Shown here: piece by piece, positions 7,869 to 15,530 of the stretch
Layout: every line of letters begins with the position of its first letter
Numbering within the stretch: the first letter of the stretch is position 1
IMG/VR virus record: IMGVR_UViG_3300014720_000015
Span: 98,537-162,536 of that record
Direction: 5' to 3' (one strand)
Length of the DNA stretch: 64,000 nucleotides
Origin: a virus
The notes under the pieces: generated by a model
Told to the model about the DNA's origin: nothing
What the model saw: the letters and a program-made list of their open reading frames with translations, nothing else
The model's database searches: none
Translations under genes and position numbers: made by a program

Positions 7869-8036
7869 ATGTTAAAATCTATATTACAATTCACGGCTGA
7901 TTACATCATCTCTACTTTAGAGATGATTAACAAAGAAGGTGCTGACAAAAACCAAAAAGAGTTTGAAATGGTTATGTCCGTTGGTTTAATGTTAGACTTC
8001 TATAGTCAAACATTGTTTAATATTGAATTAGATTAA
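7869..8036 (+). CDS. Small hypothetical protein
   Basis: 55 residues beginning MLKSILQFTADY, starting 17 bases after the tRNA 3' half. Likely helical; contains several Met/Leu/Ile. Unrecognised. The next gene follows almost directly. Confidence 0.55.
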   Translation: MLKSILQFTADYIISTLEMINKEGADKNQKEFEMVMSVGLMLDFYSQTLFNIELD

Positions 8037-8037
8037 T

Positions 8038-8349
8038 TTGAAATCCATTAATCAAATATTCCGATATAATACCGCCTTATTGGATGAACCAGAGGTTCAA
8101 GAATTGGTTGATTATTGCAAAGAACTTGAAGATGAGGTTGTTGAACTAAGACAATCTGACGTTAGCACTATGGAAAACAAATTAGCTGAAGTCGTTCGTG
8201 ATATATATCACAGCATTAACAAAACAATTCAAGAGGACGAAGAAGCTATAAGATTCAAAGAAACCGATAGGGTAGATTTTAATGAAGCGGTTTTGAATCT
8301 TAGAAAATTTTTGATTAAATTTGCAACCGATAACCAATTCAATTTTTAA
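8038..8349 (+). CDS. Coiled-coil hypothetical protein, TTG start
   Basis: 103 residues, beginning at TTG 8038 two bases after the previous stop. Strong heptad pattern in VQELVDYCKELEDEVVELRQ suggests a coiled coil. Function unknown. Confidence 0.55.
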   Translation: MKSINQIFRYNTALLDEPEVQELVDYCKELEDEVVELRQSDVSTMENKLAEVVRDIYHSINKTIQEDEEAIRFKETDRVDFNEAVLNLRKFLIKFATDNQFNF

Positions 8350-8351
8350 AA

Positions 8352-9365
8352 ATGGGTGGCAGAGCAATAAAGACAGCGTATACAAGACGTTACCAAAAGG
8401 AAGAGTATATCAAACTCACTTCTGAGGTTCTTAGGAAAATCCGAAGGTTTTTTTACAAAGCCGAAATACCAAGATATTATCATACAAAAGAAAGTTTTGG
8501 TGATATGGATATTTTGGTTTCAATGAAAGGTTATTCTGGTAATATAAGAGAATTGATAACCGAACAGTTTAAACCAAATGAGATATATCACAATGGTAAC
8601 TGTTGGTCATTTGATTATAAAGAATTTCAGATTGACCTTATAACCACTTCTGAAGACCATTTTGATTCATACTTAAGCTACCTTTCATTCAACGACCTCG
8701 GCAATTATCTGGGAAGATTGGCTCATCATATGGGTGGTAGATATGGTGCTGAAGGTTTTTGGATAACATATTACTATAAGGACACCAAACATAAGATAAT
8801 GGTCAGCAAAGACCAAGAAAAGATTTATGAGTTCTTAGGGTTGGATTTTAACAGATGGTTAAAAGGTTTTGAAACTTTGGATGAGATATTTCAATTCATT
8901 TCTGAATCACCATATTTCAATTGGACCAAATTCCAGTTGGATGAACTTAATCGAATTAATCGCGAAAGAAACCTTAAAAGAGTATCCTATATGGCGTTTT
9001 TAGATTGGATTGATAAGAATGTTGCTGATGATAACCATAAGTACGAACATAATCTTTCTGATATTGAACTATATAGAAGAATCGATTATTTCTTTCCAGA
9101 CGCAAAAATCTTTGATGAAATCGCTAGAATTGAATATGAGGTGTCAAAAAGCAAATATGCATCCGTATTATTCAACGGTAAGCACATCATCGATAAATTT
9201 GGTCTTGAAGGTAAAGAATTGGGTCAGGCAATTGGTGGTTTTAAAGACTATATTAATGACCAATTTGGCGATTTCACAGAAATCACAATAAAGTTTGGTA
9301 CTGATAATATGTTAGAAGAGTTTGACTATTATTATAACGGAACTTGCGTGGTTAACAAAGATTAG
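8352..9365 (+). CDS. Nucleotidyltransferase-fold protein
   Basis: 337 residues. The NTase pattern is visible: FGDMDILVS (two acidic metal ligands) at about 51-57 and FQIDLITT about 45 residues on, giving the third Asp. The following helical part is large. One of three NTases in this tRNA-rich part (also 12301, 14527). Because most tRNA genes here lack an encoded CCA, a tail-adding or tRNA-modifying role is attractive, but the classic CCA-enzyme motifs were not identified. Confidence 0.6.
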   Translation: MGGRAIKTAYTRRYQKEEYIKLTSEVLRKIRRFFYKAEIPRYYHTKESFGDMDILVSMKGYSGNIRELITEQFKPNEIYHNGNCWSFDYKEFQIDLITTSEDHFDSYLSYLSFNDLGNYLGRLAHHMGGRYGAEGFWITYYYKDTKHKIMVSKDQEKIYEFLGLDFNRWLKGFETLDEIFQFISESPYFNWTKFQLDELNRINRERNLKRVSYMAFLDWIDKNVADDNHKYEHNLSDIELYRRIDYFFPDAKIFDEIARIEYEVSKSKYASVLFNGKHIIDKFGLEGKELGQAIGGFKDYINDQFGDFTEITIKFGTDNMLEEFDYYYNGTCVVNKD

Positions 9366-9676
9366 TCGTAGAAACAATTGTTCTCCTTTAAAAAGCTGAT
9401 GAGTTCATCAGCTTTTTTTGCTTCATCAAGAAACGAAAAAACTTGTTCATTGGTTAAATCAAACCATTCACCTTTAGCTCGATTCATAAAGAATTTTCTA
9501 TGTAGCATCCCCTCAATCTTTCTATAATTCTCAGATTCGTATTGGTTAATTAGGATTATTTCATTTGGATTACCTGTTTGCAATTCCTTCAAACGGGAAT
9601 TAACATTGTTTTTTGTTATTCCAATTTTGTATCTCGGATTATCCACAAACTCACCTAAAAGATATACTGTTCCCAT
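9362..9676 (-). CDS. GIY-YIG / T5orf172-type nuclease-fold protein
   Basis: 104 residues: VYLLGEF...YKIGITKNNVNSRLKELQTGNP, then an IEGMLHRKF and GEWFDL segment. This matches the short GIY-YIG-related T5orf172/MUG113 domain, with the Arg in SRLKEL and the Glu in KIEGML as likely active-site residues. Role unknown; it is convergent with the preceding NTase gene. Confidence 0.72.
   Translation of the reverse strand: MGTVYLLGEFVDNPRYKIGITKNNVNSRLKELQTGNPNEIILINQYESENYRKIEGMLHRKFFMNRAKGEWFDLTNEQVFSFLDEAKKADELISFLKENNCFYD
9391..9417. terminator. Bidirectional terminator hairpin
   Basis: AAAAGCTGATGA-GTT-TCATCAGCTTTT with T runs on both sides. It lies after the + strand gene ending at 9365 and inside the last codons of the minus-strand gene 9362-9676, between convergent genes. 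Confidence 0.75.
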
Positions 9677-9727
9677 ATATCAATTATAATTACAGCTGAT
9701 TAAAAGTGAATTTTTTTTCAAAAAGAC

Positions 9728-9758
9728 TTGCATTATTAGAAAACATGTTATATATTTG
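9728..9758 (+). promoter_or_regulatory. Promoter of tRNA unit A
   Basis: TTGC at 9728 and TATATTTG at 9751, 23 bases apart. The same pair with the same spacing precedes units B (13434/13457), C (22002/22025) and D (15914/15937). The 30-base stretch is nearly identical in A and C. Confidence 0.75.
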
Positions 9759-9761
9759 TAC

Positions 9762-9890
9762 TGTAAATGAATAAAGATTCGTTACAGCAACAAATTTTTA
9801 TTTATGAAAGGAGAGATTTGGGGTGTGCCAGTCACACTGACCAAATCAAAGAGTGATAACCTGAAGTTATCAGAATCTGTTTCATTTACA
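9762..9890 (+). ncRNA. Structured 5' leader RNA, unit A
   Basis: A multi-stem fold begins about at the expected transcription start. TGTAAATGAA (9762-9771) pairs with TTCATTTACA (9881-9890), then AGATTC (9775) with GAATCT (9873). Inside are hairpins GATTTGG/CCAAATC extended by GTGTG/CACAC, and GATAAC-CTGAA-GTTATC. The closing stems recur in unit C, and in unit D with matching base changes (AGGTTCA/TGAACCT), so the structure appears conserved. A CAGCAA motif follows the first strand. Confidence 0.65.
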
Positions 9891-9953
9891 TTTTTAATAT
9901 AAAGAATAACTTTTTGTAAATTAACAACTATTTAATTAATAATAGAAAAAACT

Positions 9954-10037
9954 ATGAATACAGTAGTAAACACTTTAGTCTTAAACCTATGTCTCTTGGT
10001 CGTGGAACCGAGATGGTCGGACTATTGTGTTAACTGA
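9954..10037 (+). CDS. Leader peptide A (Val/Leu/Cys)
   Basis: 27 codons: begins MNTVVNTLVLNLCLLVV, so 11 of the first 17 residues are Val, Leu or Cys. The tRNAs downstream are Cys, Val, Leu(TAG), Leu(TAA) and Leu(CAA), and the ORF contains GTA, TTA, CTA, TTG and TGT, a codon read by each. Its start context matches that of leader B (TTAATTAATAA, then GAAAAAACTATGAA). Its 3' end (10013-10020) can pair with the terminator. It is too short to be an ordinary protein and is best read as an attenuation leader. Confidence 0.8.
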   Translation: MNTVVNTLVLNLCLLVVEPRWSDYCVN

Positions 10038-10097
10038 TGAATTGTTAATAACACAAAAAGGGTAACCCGACCATAGCAATATGAGTCGGGTTTTTTG
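10013..10097 (+). promoter_or_regulatory. Attenuator of tRNA operon A
   Basis: Mutually exclusive hairpins. Terminator: ACCCGAC (10065-10071) with GTCGGGT (10085-10091) and a T run. Antiterminator: ATGGTCGG (10013-10020, inside the leader ORF) with CCGACCAT (10067-10074). A ribosome finishing the ORF would cover the first antiterminator strand and let the terminator form; a ribosome stalled at early Val/Leu/Cys codons would leave it free. CTTGGT/ACCGAG just upstream could form the pre-emptor hairpin. Confidence 0.75.
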
Positions 10098-10106
10098 TTT
10101 TTTATC

Positions 10107-10120
10107 GGTTCTTTGAAATA
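10107..10120 (+). promoter_or_regulatory. boxA-like element after attenuator A
   Basis: GGTTCTTTGAAATA, close to the rRNA antitermination boxA (consensus TGCTCTTTAACA). It lies between the terminator and the first tRNA. Similar sites occur at 15948, 18404 and 22361. Confidence 0.5.
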
Positions 10121-10128
10121 AAATAATT

Positions 10129-10205
10129 GAAGGTGTGGGTGAGTTGGAATTAGCCACATGACTGCAAATCATGTTTACGTCAGTTCGAATCTGACCATCT
10201 TCTCA
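10129..10205 (+). tRNA. tRNA-Cys (GCA)
   Basis: Acceptor GAAGGTG/CATCTTC, anticodon arm CATGA-CTGCAAA-TCATG, T arm GTCAG-TTCGAAT-CTGAC. First tRNA of operon A. Confidence 0.92.
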
Positions 10206-10210
10206 AGTAA

Positions 10211-10284
10211 GCCCCAGTGGTGTAATGGTTAGCGCTCCGTTTTTACATGGCGGGAGAACTGGTTCGATTCCAGTCTGGGGTACA
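10211..10284 (+). tRNA. tRNA-Val (TAC)
   Basis: Acceptor GCCCCAG/CTGGGGT, anticodon arm CCGTT-TTTACAT-GGCGG, T arm CTGG-TTCGATT-CCAG, ends ACA. Operon A. Confidence 0.9.
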
Positions 10285-10291
10285 AAAAAAT

Positions 10292-10371
10292 GCGGGTATG
10301 CGGAAAGTTTGGTGAAGCCGAGCAGTCTTAGGAACTGCTGATTTGGGGGTTCGACTCCCTCTACCCGTACA
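10292..10371 (+). tRNA. tRNA-Leu (TAG)
   Basis: Acceptor GCGGGTA/TACCCGT, anticodon arm GCAGT-CTTAGGA-ACTGC, T arm with TTCGACT, variable arm longer than class I. Operon A. Confidence 0.9.
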
Positions 10372-10394
10372 GATAATGAGTTAATAAATTAATT

Positions 10395-10634
10395 ATGCGT
10401 GAAATTAAAAAAGTTGCATGGGATAAGTTCATTGAAACAATGGATTATGATTCTGACGTAAACAACTTCAAGTATGACTTCAAATACATGACCAAAAACC
10501 ATGGTAATGCCTTTATAGAATACTGTAAAAGTATGTGGGAAGCGAACGAAGGTATTCAAACAGAAGAAGAGTTTATGACGATGAACGCTAATATGCCAAA
10601 AGGCTTTTTTGATAAGGTAGTTAAGGGGAAGTGA
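10395..10634 (+). CDS. Hypothetical protein between tRNAs
   Basis: 79 residues, unrecognised, acidic and helical. It sits inside tRNA operon A and its last 10 bases overlap the start of the next tRNA (the stop codon falls in tRNA bases 8-10), so both may come from one transcript with tRNA processing destroying the mRNA end. Confidence 0.6.
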   Translation: MREIKKVAWDKFIETMDYDSDVNNFKYDFKYMTKNHGNAFIEYCKSMWEANEGIQTEEEFMTMNANMPKGFFDKVVKGK

Positions 10635-10702
10635 TGGAAAGCTGGTGAAGCCTCTTTGACTTAAAATCAAAGGATATACGGGTTCGACTCCCGTCTTCCC
10701 TA
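10625..10702 (+). tRNA. tRNA-Leu (TAA)
   Basis: Acceptor GGGGAAG/CTTCCCT, anticodon arm TTTGA-CTTAAAA-TCAAA, T arm with TTCGACT. Near-duplicate of the next tRNA outside the anticodon and acceptor. Operon A. Confidence 0.92.
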
Positions 10703-10712
10703 CTAAAAATTT

Positions 10713-10792
10713 GGGCGAGTGATGGAAAGCTGGTGAAGCCTCTTTACCTCAAAAGTAAAGGATATACGGGTTCGATTCCCGTCTTGCCCACA
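10713..10792 (+). tRNA. tRNA-Leu (CAA)
   Basis: Acceptor GGGCGAG/CTTGCCC, anticodon arm TTTAC-CTCAAAA-GTAAA, T arm with TTCGATT, ends ACA. Shares a long D-arm and variable segment with the TAA tRNA, so probably a duplication. Last tRNA of operon A. Confidence 0.92.
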
Positions 10793-10850
10793 TTAATTAA
10801 ATTTTAGTACATTTGTAGAATTACTAAACTATTTATTATAAAGTTCGCAA

Positions 10851-11546
10851 ATGACCAAAGTTTCAATAGTGATACCATCATATAATGAGGAGAATTACAT
10901 AGATGGTATTTTAGATTCAATATACAATTCCGACATCAAATATCCATTTGAGGTTATTGTTGCAGACTCATCAACAGATAATACTAGACAGATAATCAAA
11001 AACCATTATCCTGATGTTAAGATTGTTAAAGGTGGTAATGTTTCTCAAGCTAGGAACAATGGTGCGAAAAAGGCAAAGGGTGATTATATTATATTCATTG
11101 ATGCGGATATAACCTTTGATGATAAAAAATTGATTAACAAGGCTGTTAAGAAGTTAAAAAAAGGTTATCATATGGTTACAACGAAACTTAAATGTCGTAA
11201 TAACACAATTGCTCATAATATTTATAAAGTGTGTAATTTCATACAACTATTTTCGGTTGTTGAAGGTATGCCATTTTCCACAGGTTGTTTTATGGCTGTG
11301 GATAAAAAGAAGTTCTTTGAGTTGGGTGGGTTTGATGAGACTTTGCATTTTGCCGAGGATTATCATTTATCACGAAAGATTAAAAGACGCAAGTTTTGGA
11401 TTCTAATTAAAACGGGTGTATATACTGATGATAGGCGTTTCCAAAAGATGGGTTATTTTGGTTTAATGAAAGAATTCATTCGCATAATGCGAAACAGATA
11501 TAAGAATGATGACGAGTTTAGAAAAGATATTGGTTATTGGTCATGA
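10851..11546 (+). CDS. Family 2 glycosyltransferase
   Basis: 231 residues of GT-A fold: SIVIPSYNEENYIDGILDSI, VIVADSSTDNT, GDYIIFIDADITF with the DxD metal site, FSTGCFMAVDKKKFFELGGFDE and an FAEDYHLSRK acidic motif. It would transfer sugar to a lipid, polysaccharide or DNA base. Its stop overlaps the LpxH-like gene by 4 bases (ATGA), suggesting joint action on an envelope or surface glycan. An ACTATTTATTAT motif lies upstream. Confidence 0.85.
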   Translation: MTKVSIVIPSYNEENYIDGILDSIYNSDIKYPFEVIVADSSTDNTRQIIKNHYPDVKIVKGGNVSQARNNGAKKAKGDYIIFIDADITFDDKKLINKAVKKLKKGYHMVTTKLKCRNNTIAHNIYKVCNFIQLFSVVEGMPFSTGCFMAVDKKKFFELGGFDETLHFAEDYHLSRKIKRRKFWILIKTGVYTDDRRFQKMGYFGLMKEFIRIMRNRYKNDDEFRKDIGYWS

Positions 11547-12286
11547 GTAAAAAAACCACTGAATGGAGAACAATAGTTTTAAGTGACATTCACTTAGGTA
11601 TTAGAGAATCAAAAGCGGAAGAAGTTGTAAAATTTTTAAATCAAAATAAAGCTGAGACATTAATATTGAATGGCGATATAATCGATGGTTGGGCTTTAAA
11701 ACGGGGAAGTAAATGGAAGGATAAGCACACCAAGTGCATTAAGAAGTTTTTCAGGTTAGCACAAAAAGAAAGTGAGGTTTATTGGGTTAGAGGTAACCAT
11801 GATGACTTTTTAGATGATTTTTTACCGTTTGAGTCAAAAATCAATGGTATAACGGTTTTAAAGGAAATGGATTATATCGGTGCAAACGGGAACCGCTATT
11901 TGATTACACATGGTGACATCTTTGATGTTTTCATAACTAAAATGGGTTGGTTAGCCAAAATAGGTTCAATAGGTTATGATTTGGCACTATGGTTCAACTA
12001 TTGGTACAATGAATGGAGAAAGTGGAGAGGTTTGCCGTATTTGTCTGTGAGTAAAATGATTAAAGATAGTGTTAAGCAAGCAGTTAAATTTGTAACGGAT
12101 TTTGAAAATTATATAACGTCAGTCGCTAAGAAAAAAGGTTATGATGGTGTTATCTGTGGACATATACATCAACCAGAGAAAAAGAACATTAATGATATTG
12201 AATATCTGAATAGTGGTGATTGGGTGGAAAACCTTTCTTGTTTGGTTGAAGATTTTGATGGTAATTGGAATGTTGTCTACTTCTGA
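11543..12286 (+). CDS. LpxH-like metallophosphoesterase
   Basis: 247 residues. Metal motifs SDIHLG, NGDIIDGW, RGNHDD, ITHGD and CGHIHQP follow the layout of the UDP-2,3-diacylglucosamine diphosphatase (LpxH) family rather than the generic phage phosphoesterases at 2612 and 23782. The W-rich middle (NYWYNEWRKWRG) fits a membrane-facing lid. Translationally coupled to the glycosyltransferase. Substrate unproven. Confidence 0.7.
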   Translation: MSKKTTEWRTIVLSDIHLGIRESKAEEVVKFLNQNKAETLILNGDIIDGWALKRGSKWKDKHTKCIKKFFRLAQKESEVYWVRGNHDDFLDDFLPFESKINGITVLKEMDYIGANGNRYLITHGDIFDVFITKMGWLAKIGSIGYDLALWFNYWYNEWRKWRGLPYLSVSKMIKDSVKQAVKFVTDFENYITSVAKKKGYDGVICGHIHQPEKKNINDIEYLNSGDWVENLSCLVEDFDGNWNVVYF

Positions 12287-12300
12287 CCATATTTATTGTT

Positions 12301-13410
12301 ATGAGGCAAGATATTAGAAAATCTTTACGTGAACAACTTAACGAAACCATTAAAAAACAAAATGGTAAGTATGTTGTATATCCAAAAAAGGGTGGTAAAC
12401 GATTAGGTACTCACGACACTAAAGAGAAAGCACTTAAACAGCTGGCCGCGATTGAAATCAATAAAGCTAAACACTTAGAAGAAATATTGAATGAGGTTGA
12501 CCTATCCACATTCAAAATGAACGACACCCTTAATTCTGAAATATGGGATGGTGGTAAAATTAAAGAAGACATACGTAAAGTATTATTAAAAATCGCAAAC
12601 GATTATTGGGATTCATTGGAACTTGGTTTCACATATGATGATGTAACAATGACTGGTAGTTTGGCGAATTATAATTGGTCAAAGTATTCAGATATTGACC
12701 TACATATAGTATTTGATGTGAACCAACTTGAAGGTGACCCTGAATTGATTAAAGATTTATTGGATACCAAAACCAGAAAATGGAATTCTGACCATGACAT
12801 AACGGTTAAAGGTTTTGATGTCGAACTTTATCTACAGGATAAAGACGAACCACATCATTCAACAGGTGTCTACTCAATTACTGATAATGCTTGGGTTAAA
12901 GAACCAATAAAAGACATAGTTGAATTGGATAGACCAACAATCGAGAAAAAATACGATACAATAATCAAACGTATTGAAGACATCGAAAAGGATTTTAAAA
13001 AAGGTGATGACTTAGACGGTGTAATTGATGATATTACCAAACTGAAAGAACGAATCAGAAAAATGCGAAAATCTGGTTTAGAAACTGGTGGTGAGTTTTC
13101 ACCAACAAACATTGTGTTTAAACTTTTAAGACGAAATGAATTTATGGGTAAATTGAATGATATACAAACTCAAGCATACGATAAATCAGTCACCATAACT
13201 GAAAACGATGAAAAGAAACGAATATCTGTTGGTTATCTAAAAGGTTTAAAAAAGAACACAACCAATAGAAGTGGTGAAAAGGTTTTAAGTGGTTGGATTA
13301 ATAAAGCTGGTAAGGATGAGTTCATATTTCTAACGCAAAGACAATATCAGTTATTACAGGACATCAAATTAGGTGGTCCAAAACCATCTTTCTACGGGAC
13401 AAAAAACTAA
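12301..13410 (+). CDS. Nucleotidyltransferase-fold protein
   Basis: 369 residues. A leader MRQDIRKSLREQLNE and a Lys-rich stretch precede an NTase core: MTGSLANYNWSKYSDIDLHIVF (GS plus DxD) and VELYLQD as the third acidic site, then helical and coiled-coil regions. CATATTTATTGTTATG overlaps the start. May act on tRNA 3' ends; not provable here. Confidence 0.6.
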   Translation: MRQDIRKSLREQLNETIKKQNGKYVVYPKKGGKRLGTHDTKEKALKQLAAIEINKAKHLEEILNEVDLSTFKMNDTLNSEIWDGGKIKEDIRKVLLKIANDYWDSLELGFTYDDVTMTGSLANYNWSKYSDIDLHIVFDVNQLEGDPELIKDLLDTKTRKWNSDHDITVKGFDVELYLQDKDEPHHSTGVYSITDNAWVKEPIKDIVELDRPTIEKKYDTIIKRIEDIEKDFKKGDDLDGVIDDITKLKERIRKMRKSGLETGGEFSPTNIVFKLLRRNEFMGKLNDIQTQAYDKSVTITENDEKKRISVGYLKGLKKNTTNRSGEKVLSGWINKAGKDEFIFLTQRQYQLLQDIKLGGPKPSFYGTKN

Positions 13411-13433
13411 TTTCATTTTTTTTTTGAAAAAAC

Positions 13434-13464
13434 TTGCATAGTTAATAAGTCTTTTGTATATTTG
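13434..13464 (+). promoter_or_regulatory. Promoter of tRNA unit B
   Basis: TTGC at 13434 and TATATTTG at 13457, 23 bases apart, followed closely by the leader ORF. Unit B lacks the long structured 5' leader of A and C. Confidence 0.75.
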
Positions 13465-13494
13465 CACCATATTTAATTAATAAGAGAAAAAACT

Positions 13495-13587
13495 ATGAAA
13501 ACTTTTAACGACATATTTGCTTTCAACTTTGCCGCATTCGCAGCGGAGGAGGATGATTGTGTTTACAATCCGAAGGATTTGTCGTAA
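13495..13587 (+). CDS. Leader peptide B (Phe/Ala/Glu/Asp)
   Basis: 30 codons; residues 4-21 read FNDIFAFNFAAFAAEEDD. Five Phe, five Ala, two Glu and three Asp make half the peptide, and the tRNAs that follow are exactly Phe, Glu, Asp and Ala. CCGAAGGATT near its 3' end copies the right arm of the terminator, allowing the alternative pairing. Confidence 0.82.
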   Translation: MKTFNDIFAFNFAAFAAEEDDCVYNPKDLS

Positions 13588-13646
13588 CTAAAAGTCAAAT
13601 AAAAAACGATAAGAAACCCTTCGGATATCCGAAGGGTTTTTTTTTT
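13570..13646 (+). promoter_or_regulatory. Attenuator of tRNA operon B
   Basis: Terminator: AACCCTTCGG (13615-13624) with CCGAAGGGTT (13629-13638) and a T run. Antiterminator: CCGAAGGATT (13570-13579, leader codons 26-29) with the same AACCCTTCGG, one mismatch. Pre-emptor candidate: GATTGT-GTTT-ACAATC (13555-13570), ending exactly where the antiterminator strand begins. Confidence 0.78.
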
Positions 13647-13653
13647 GATGTAT

Positions 13654-13728
13654 GTGGTGGTTACCAAGTTGGTCAAGGTGTCGCTCTGAAAAAGCGATAA
13701 TGTTGGTTCGATTCCAACCCATCACACA
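13654..13728 (+). tRNA. tRNA-Phe (GAA)
   Basis: Acceptor GTGGTGG/CCATCAC, anticodon arm TCGCT-CTGAAAA-AGCGA, T arm GTTGG-TTCGATT-CCAAC. First tRNA of operon B. Confidence 0.92.
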
Positions 13729-13732
13729 AAAC

Positions 13733-13806
13733 GGTCCGTTCGACAAGTGGTTTAAGTCACCGCTCTTTCACAGCGGAGTCATGGGTTCAAATCCCATACG
13801 GACTAC
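13733..13806 (+). tRNA. tRNA-Glu (TTC)
   Basis: Acceptor GGTCCGT/ACGGACT, anticodon arm CCGCT-CTTTCAC-AGCGG, T arm ATGGG-TTCAAAT-CCCAT. Operon B. Confidence 0.92.
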
Positions 13807-13859
13807 TGAAAATATAGAGTTTTAAAGCCTTTTGACAATCTGGAAAGACGGATATTAAC

Positions 13860-13934
13860 GGACGCGAGGTGTTGTTGGTAACATACGGCCCTGTCACGGC
13901 TGAGATTGCGGGTTCAACCCCCGTGGCGTCCGCC
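13860..13934 (+). tRNA. tRNA-Asp (GTC)
   Basis: Acceptor GGACGCG/GGCGTCC (last pair mismatched), anticodon arm CGGCC-CTGTCAC-GGCTG, T arm GCGGG-TTCAACC-CCCGT. A CTTTTGACAAT stretch 30 bases upstream resembles the boxA-like sites. Operon B. Confidence 0.9.
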
Positions 13935-13957
13935 TAGACATATTTTTGGCACTTATT

Positions 13958-14031
13958 GTGGTGTTAGTTAAGCTGGCTATAATACTGCCCTTGCAAGGCG
14001 GAGTCATCGGTTCGAGGCCGATACGCTACAC
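13958..14031 (+). tRNA. tRNA-Ala (TGC)
   Basis: Acceptor GTGGTGT/ACGCTAC with two G-T pairs, anticodon arm CTGCC-CTTGCAA-GGCGG, T arm ATCGG-TTCGAGG-CCGAT. Last tRNA of operon B. Confidence 0.92.
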
Positions 14032-14049
14032 TTTAAAATATTTATTATT

Positions 14050-14490
14050 GTGGCGAACAATAATAAAAAATATCATTATATATACAAAACAACCTGTCAG
14101 GTAACTGGTAAATATTATATTGGTATACATTCAACCAGTGACCTTAACGATGGGTATATTGGTTCAGGTGTTTTGTTGAAACATTCGGTGAAGAAATATG
14201 GTGTTGAAAATCATGTCAATGAAATATTAGCTTTTGCTGATAATCGAAAAATATTATCTGAAATCGAAAAAACTATTGTAACTGGTGATATATTAAAAGA
14301 TTCCAAATGTTTAAACCTCAAAGAAGGTGGTGATGGTGGTTACATGTCAAGCAAAGAATCAAGAACATTAGCTAAATCAAAGAAACGAAAAAATCGATAT
14401 AGAATTAAGAACCATAAGTCTAAAAACAAAAGTAAATCTAACAAGATTAAGAAAAAAACATCTAGGAAAAATAAACGTAAAAGAAAATAG
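14050..14490 (+). CDS. GIY-YIG homing endonuclease, GTG start
   Basis: 146 residues: HYIYKTTCQVTGKYYIGIHST is a GIY-YIG motif, followed by GYIGSG, a KKYG segment and the catalytic Glu in ILSEIEKTIV; the last 45 residues are almost all Lys/Arg/Ser/Asn and would bind DNA. Resembles T4 Seg-type free-standing enzymes. It follows the tRNA operon directly, with ATATTTATTATTGTG at the start. Confidence 0.8.
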   Translation: MANNNKKYHYIYKTTCQVTGKYYIGIHSTSDLNDGYIGSGVLLKHSVKKYGVENHVNEILAFADNRKILSEIEKTIVTGDILKDSKCLNLKEGGDGGYMSSKESRTLAKSKKRKNRYRIKNHKSKNKSKSNKIKKKTSRKNKRKRK

Positions 14491-14492
14491 AT

Positions 14493-14522
14493 TTGCATAG
14501 TTAAAAATATTTTGTATATTTG
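14493..14522 (+). promoter_or_regulatory. TTGC / TATATTTG promoter
   Basis: TTGC at 14493 and TATATTTG at 14515, 22 bases apart, just before ATG 14527. Confidence 0.65.
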
Positions 14523-14526
14523 TACC

Positions 14527-15294
14527 ATGCAAAATGAGACAATCAATAAAGAGTTGATAATAGGTTCAACAGCAATGAGGTATCATTTCCCTGACTTTAA
14601 TAGGGAACCAAAAGATATCGACATTGCTGTTGAATCAACTGAAGGTCTTAAAACCACCAGAGAGGTTGAGTATTTGGAAAATCCAATTTTATTCAAGCAT
14701 ATCTCAGATGGTCAGAAGTATATTGACCCGAATATGTTATTGACACTTAAGATGTCTCATTTATTTTTCAACATCAATTGGGATAAACATATGTGGGATG
14801 TGCAGTTCTTATTGAAAAAGGGTTGTCAATATGATTATAATCTGTTATTGGAGTTATATGATTATTGGAAAGATTTTCACCCAAGACATAGAAGGAGCAA
14901 TCTTAATATGACAAAGGATGAATTTTTCACTAACGCTATCAATTATGATGAACATGAGCATGACCATTTACATACATTAATCAATCCAGAACCAACATAT
15001 CAAAAAATATTGGTTGACGGTAAGGACGTTGAAATATCTGAAGATAAATTCAATGGGTTATCATTAAATGAGAAACTTGATGTTATTAGGGAAGAAGTGT
15101 ATGTTATGGCTTATGAACGGTATAAGAATAAACATTATTTGATTGCATATTCAAAGATGTTAAAGAAGTTCATCATGCAACATGCGCCAATATGGATGTT
15201 CCCATTTGTTGTTGAAAATTATTTAAAAATCAATAGAGCCGAAATCAATTTTATTAACTTAATTAAAAATCAATTAAACTATGAACTTAACTGA
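14527..15294 (+). CDS. Nucleotidyltransferase-fold protein
   Basis: 255 residues. IIGSTAMRYHFPDFNREPKDIDIAVES carries the NTase GS helix and DxD pair; the downstream portion is helical with many His and aromatic residues (DEHEHDHLHTLI). Third NTase of the tRNA-rich region. Role unknown; tRNA end work is a reasonable guess. The next gene overlaps its end. Confidence 0.62.
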   Translation: MQNETINKELIIGSTAMRYHFPDFNREPKDIDIAVESTEGLKTTREVEYLENPILFKHISDGQKYIDPNMLLTLKMSHLFFNINWDKHMWDVQFLLKKGCQYDYNLLLELYDYWKDFHPRHRRSNLNMTKDEFFTNAINYDEHEHDHLHTLINPEPTYQKILVDGKDVEISEDKFNGLSLNEKLDVIREEVYVMAYERYKNKHYLIAYSKMLKKFIMQHAPIWMFPFVVENYLKINRAEINFINLIKNQLNYELN

Positions 15295-15517
15295 AATTAA
15301 CAAATTATTACATAATGTTAACGGACTCGAAATAGCTGAGTCCAGAACACCTTATGATTATGACGATGACCAATCATGTTATGAGGTTAAAAAATTATCT
15401 GATAAATTATATATTAAATTAGACTACTACAGAGATTCCTATGGATATAAGGAATTGATTGGTATACAGTTCGTTGAACCAACGGAAGTTAAAATAACAA
15501 AATTTGAATCACTTTAA
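15281..15517 (+). CDS. Hypothetical protein
   Basis: 78 residues, unrecognised, overlapping the NTase gene by 14 bases. Acidic N-terminal third (YDYDDDQSCYEV) and a beta-rich C-terminal half. Confidence 0.6.
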   Translation: MNLTEINKLLHNVNGLEIAESRTPYDYDDDQSCYEVKKLSDKLYIKLDYYRDSYGYKELIGIQFVEPTEVKITKFESL

Positions 15518-15530
15518 AATTAGAAAAAAA

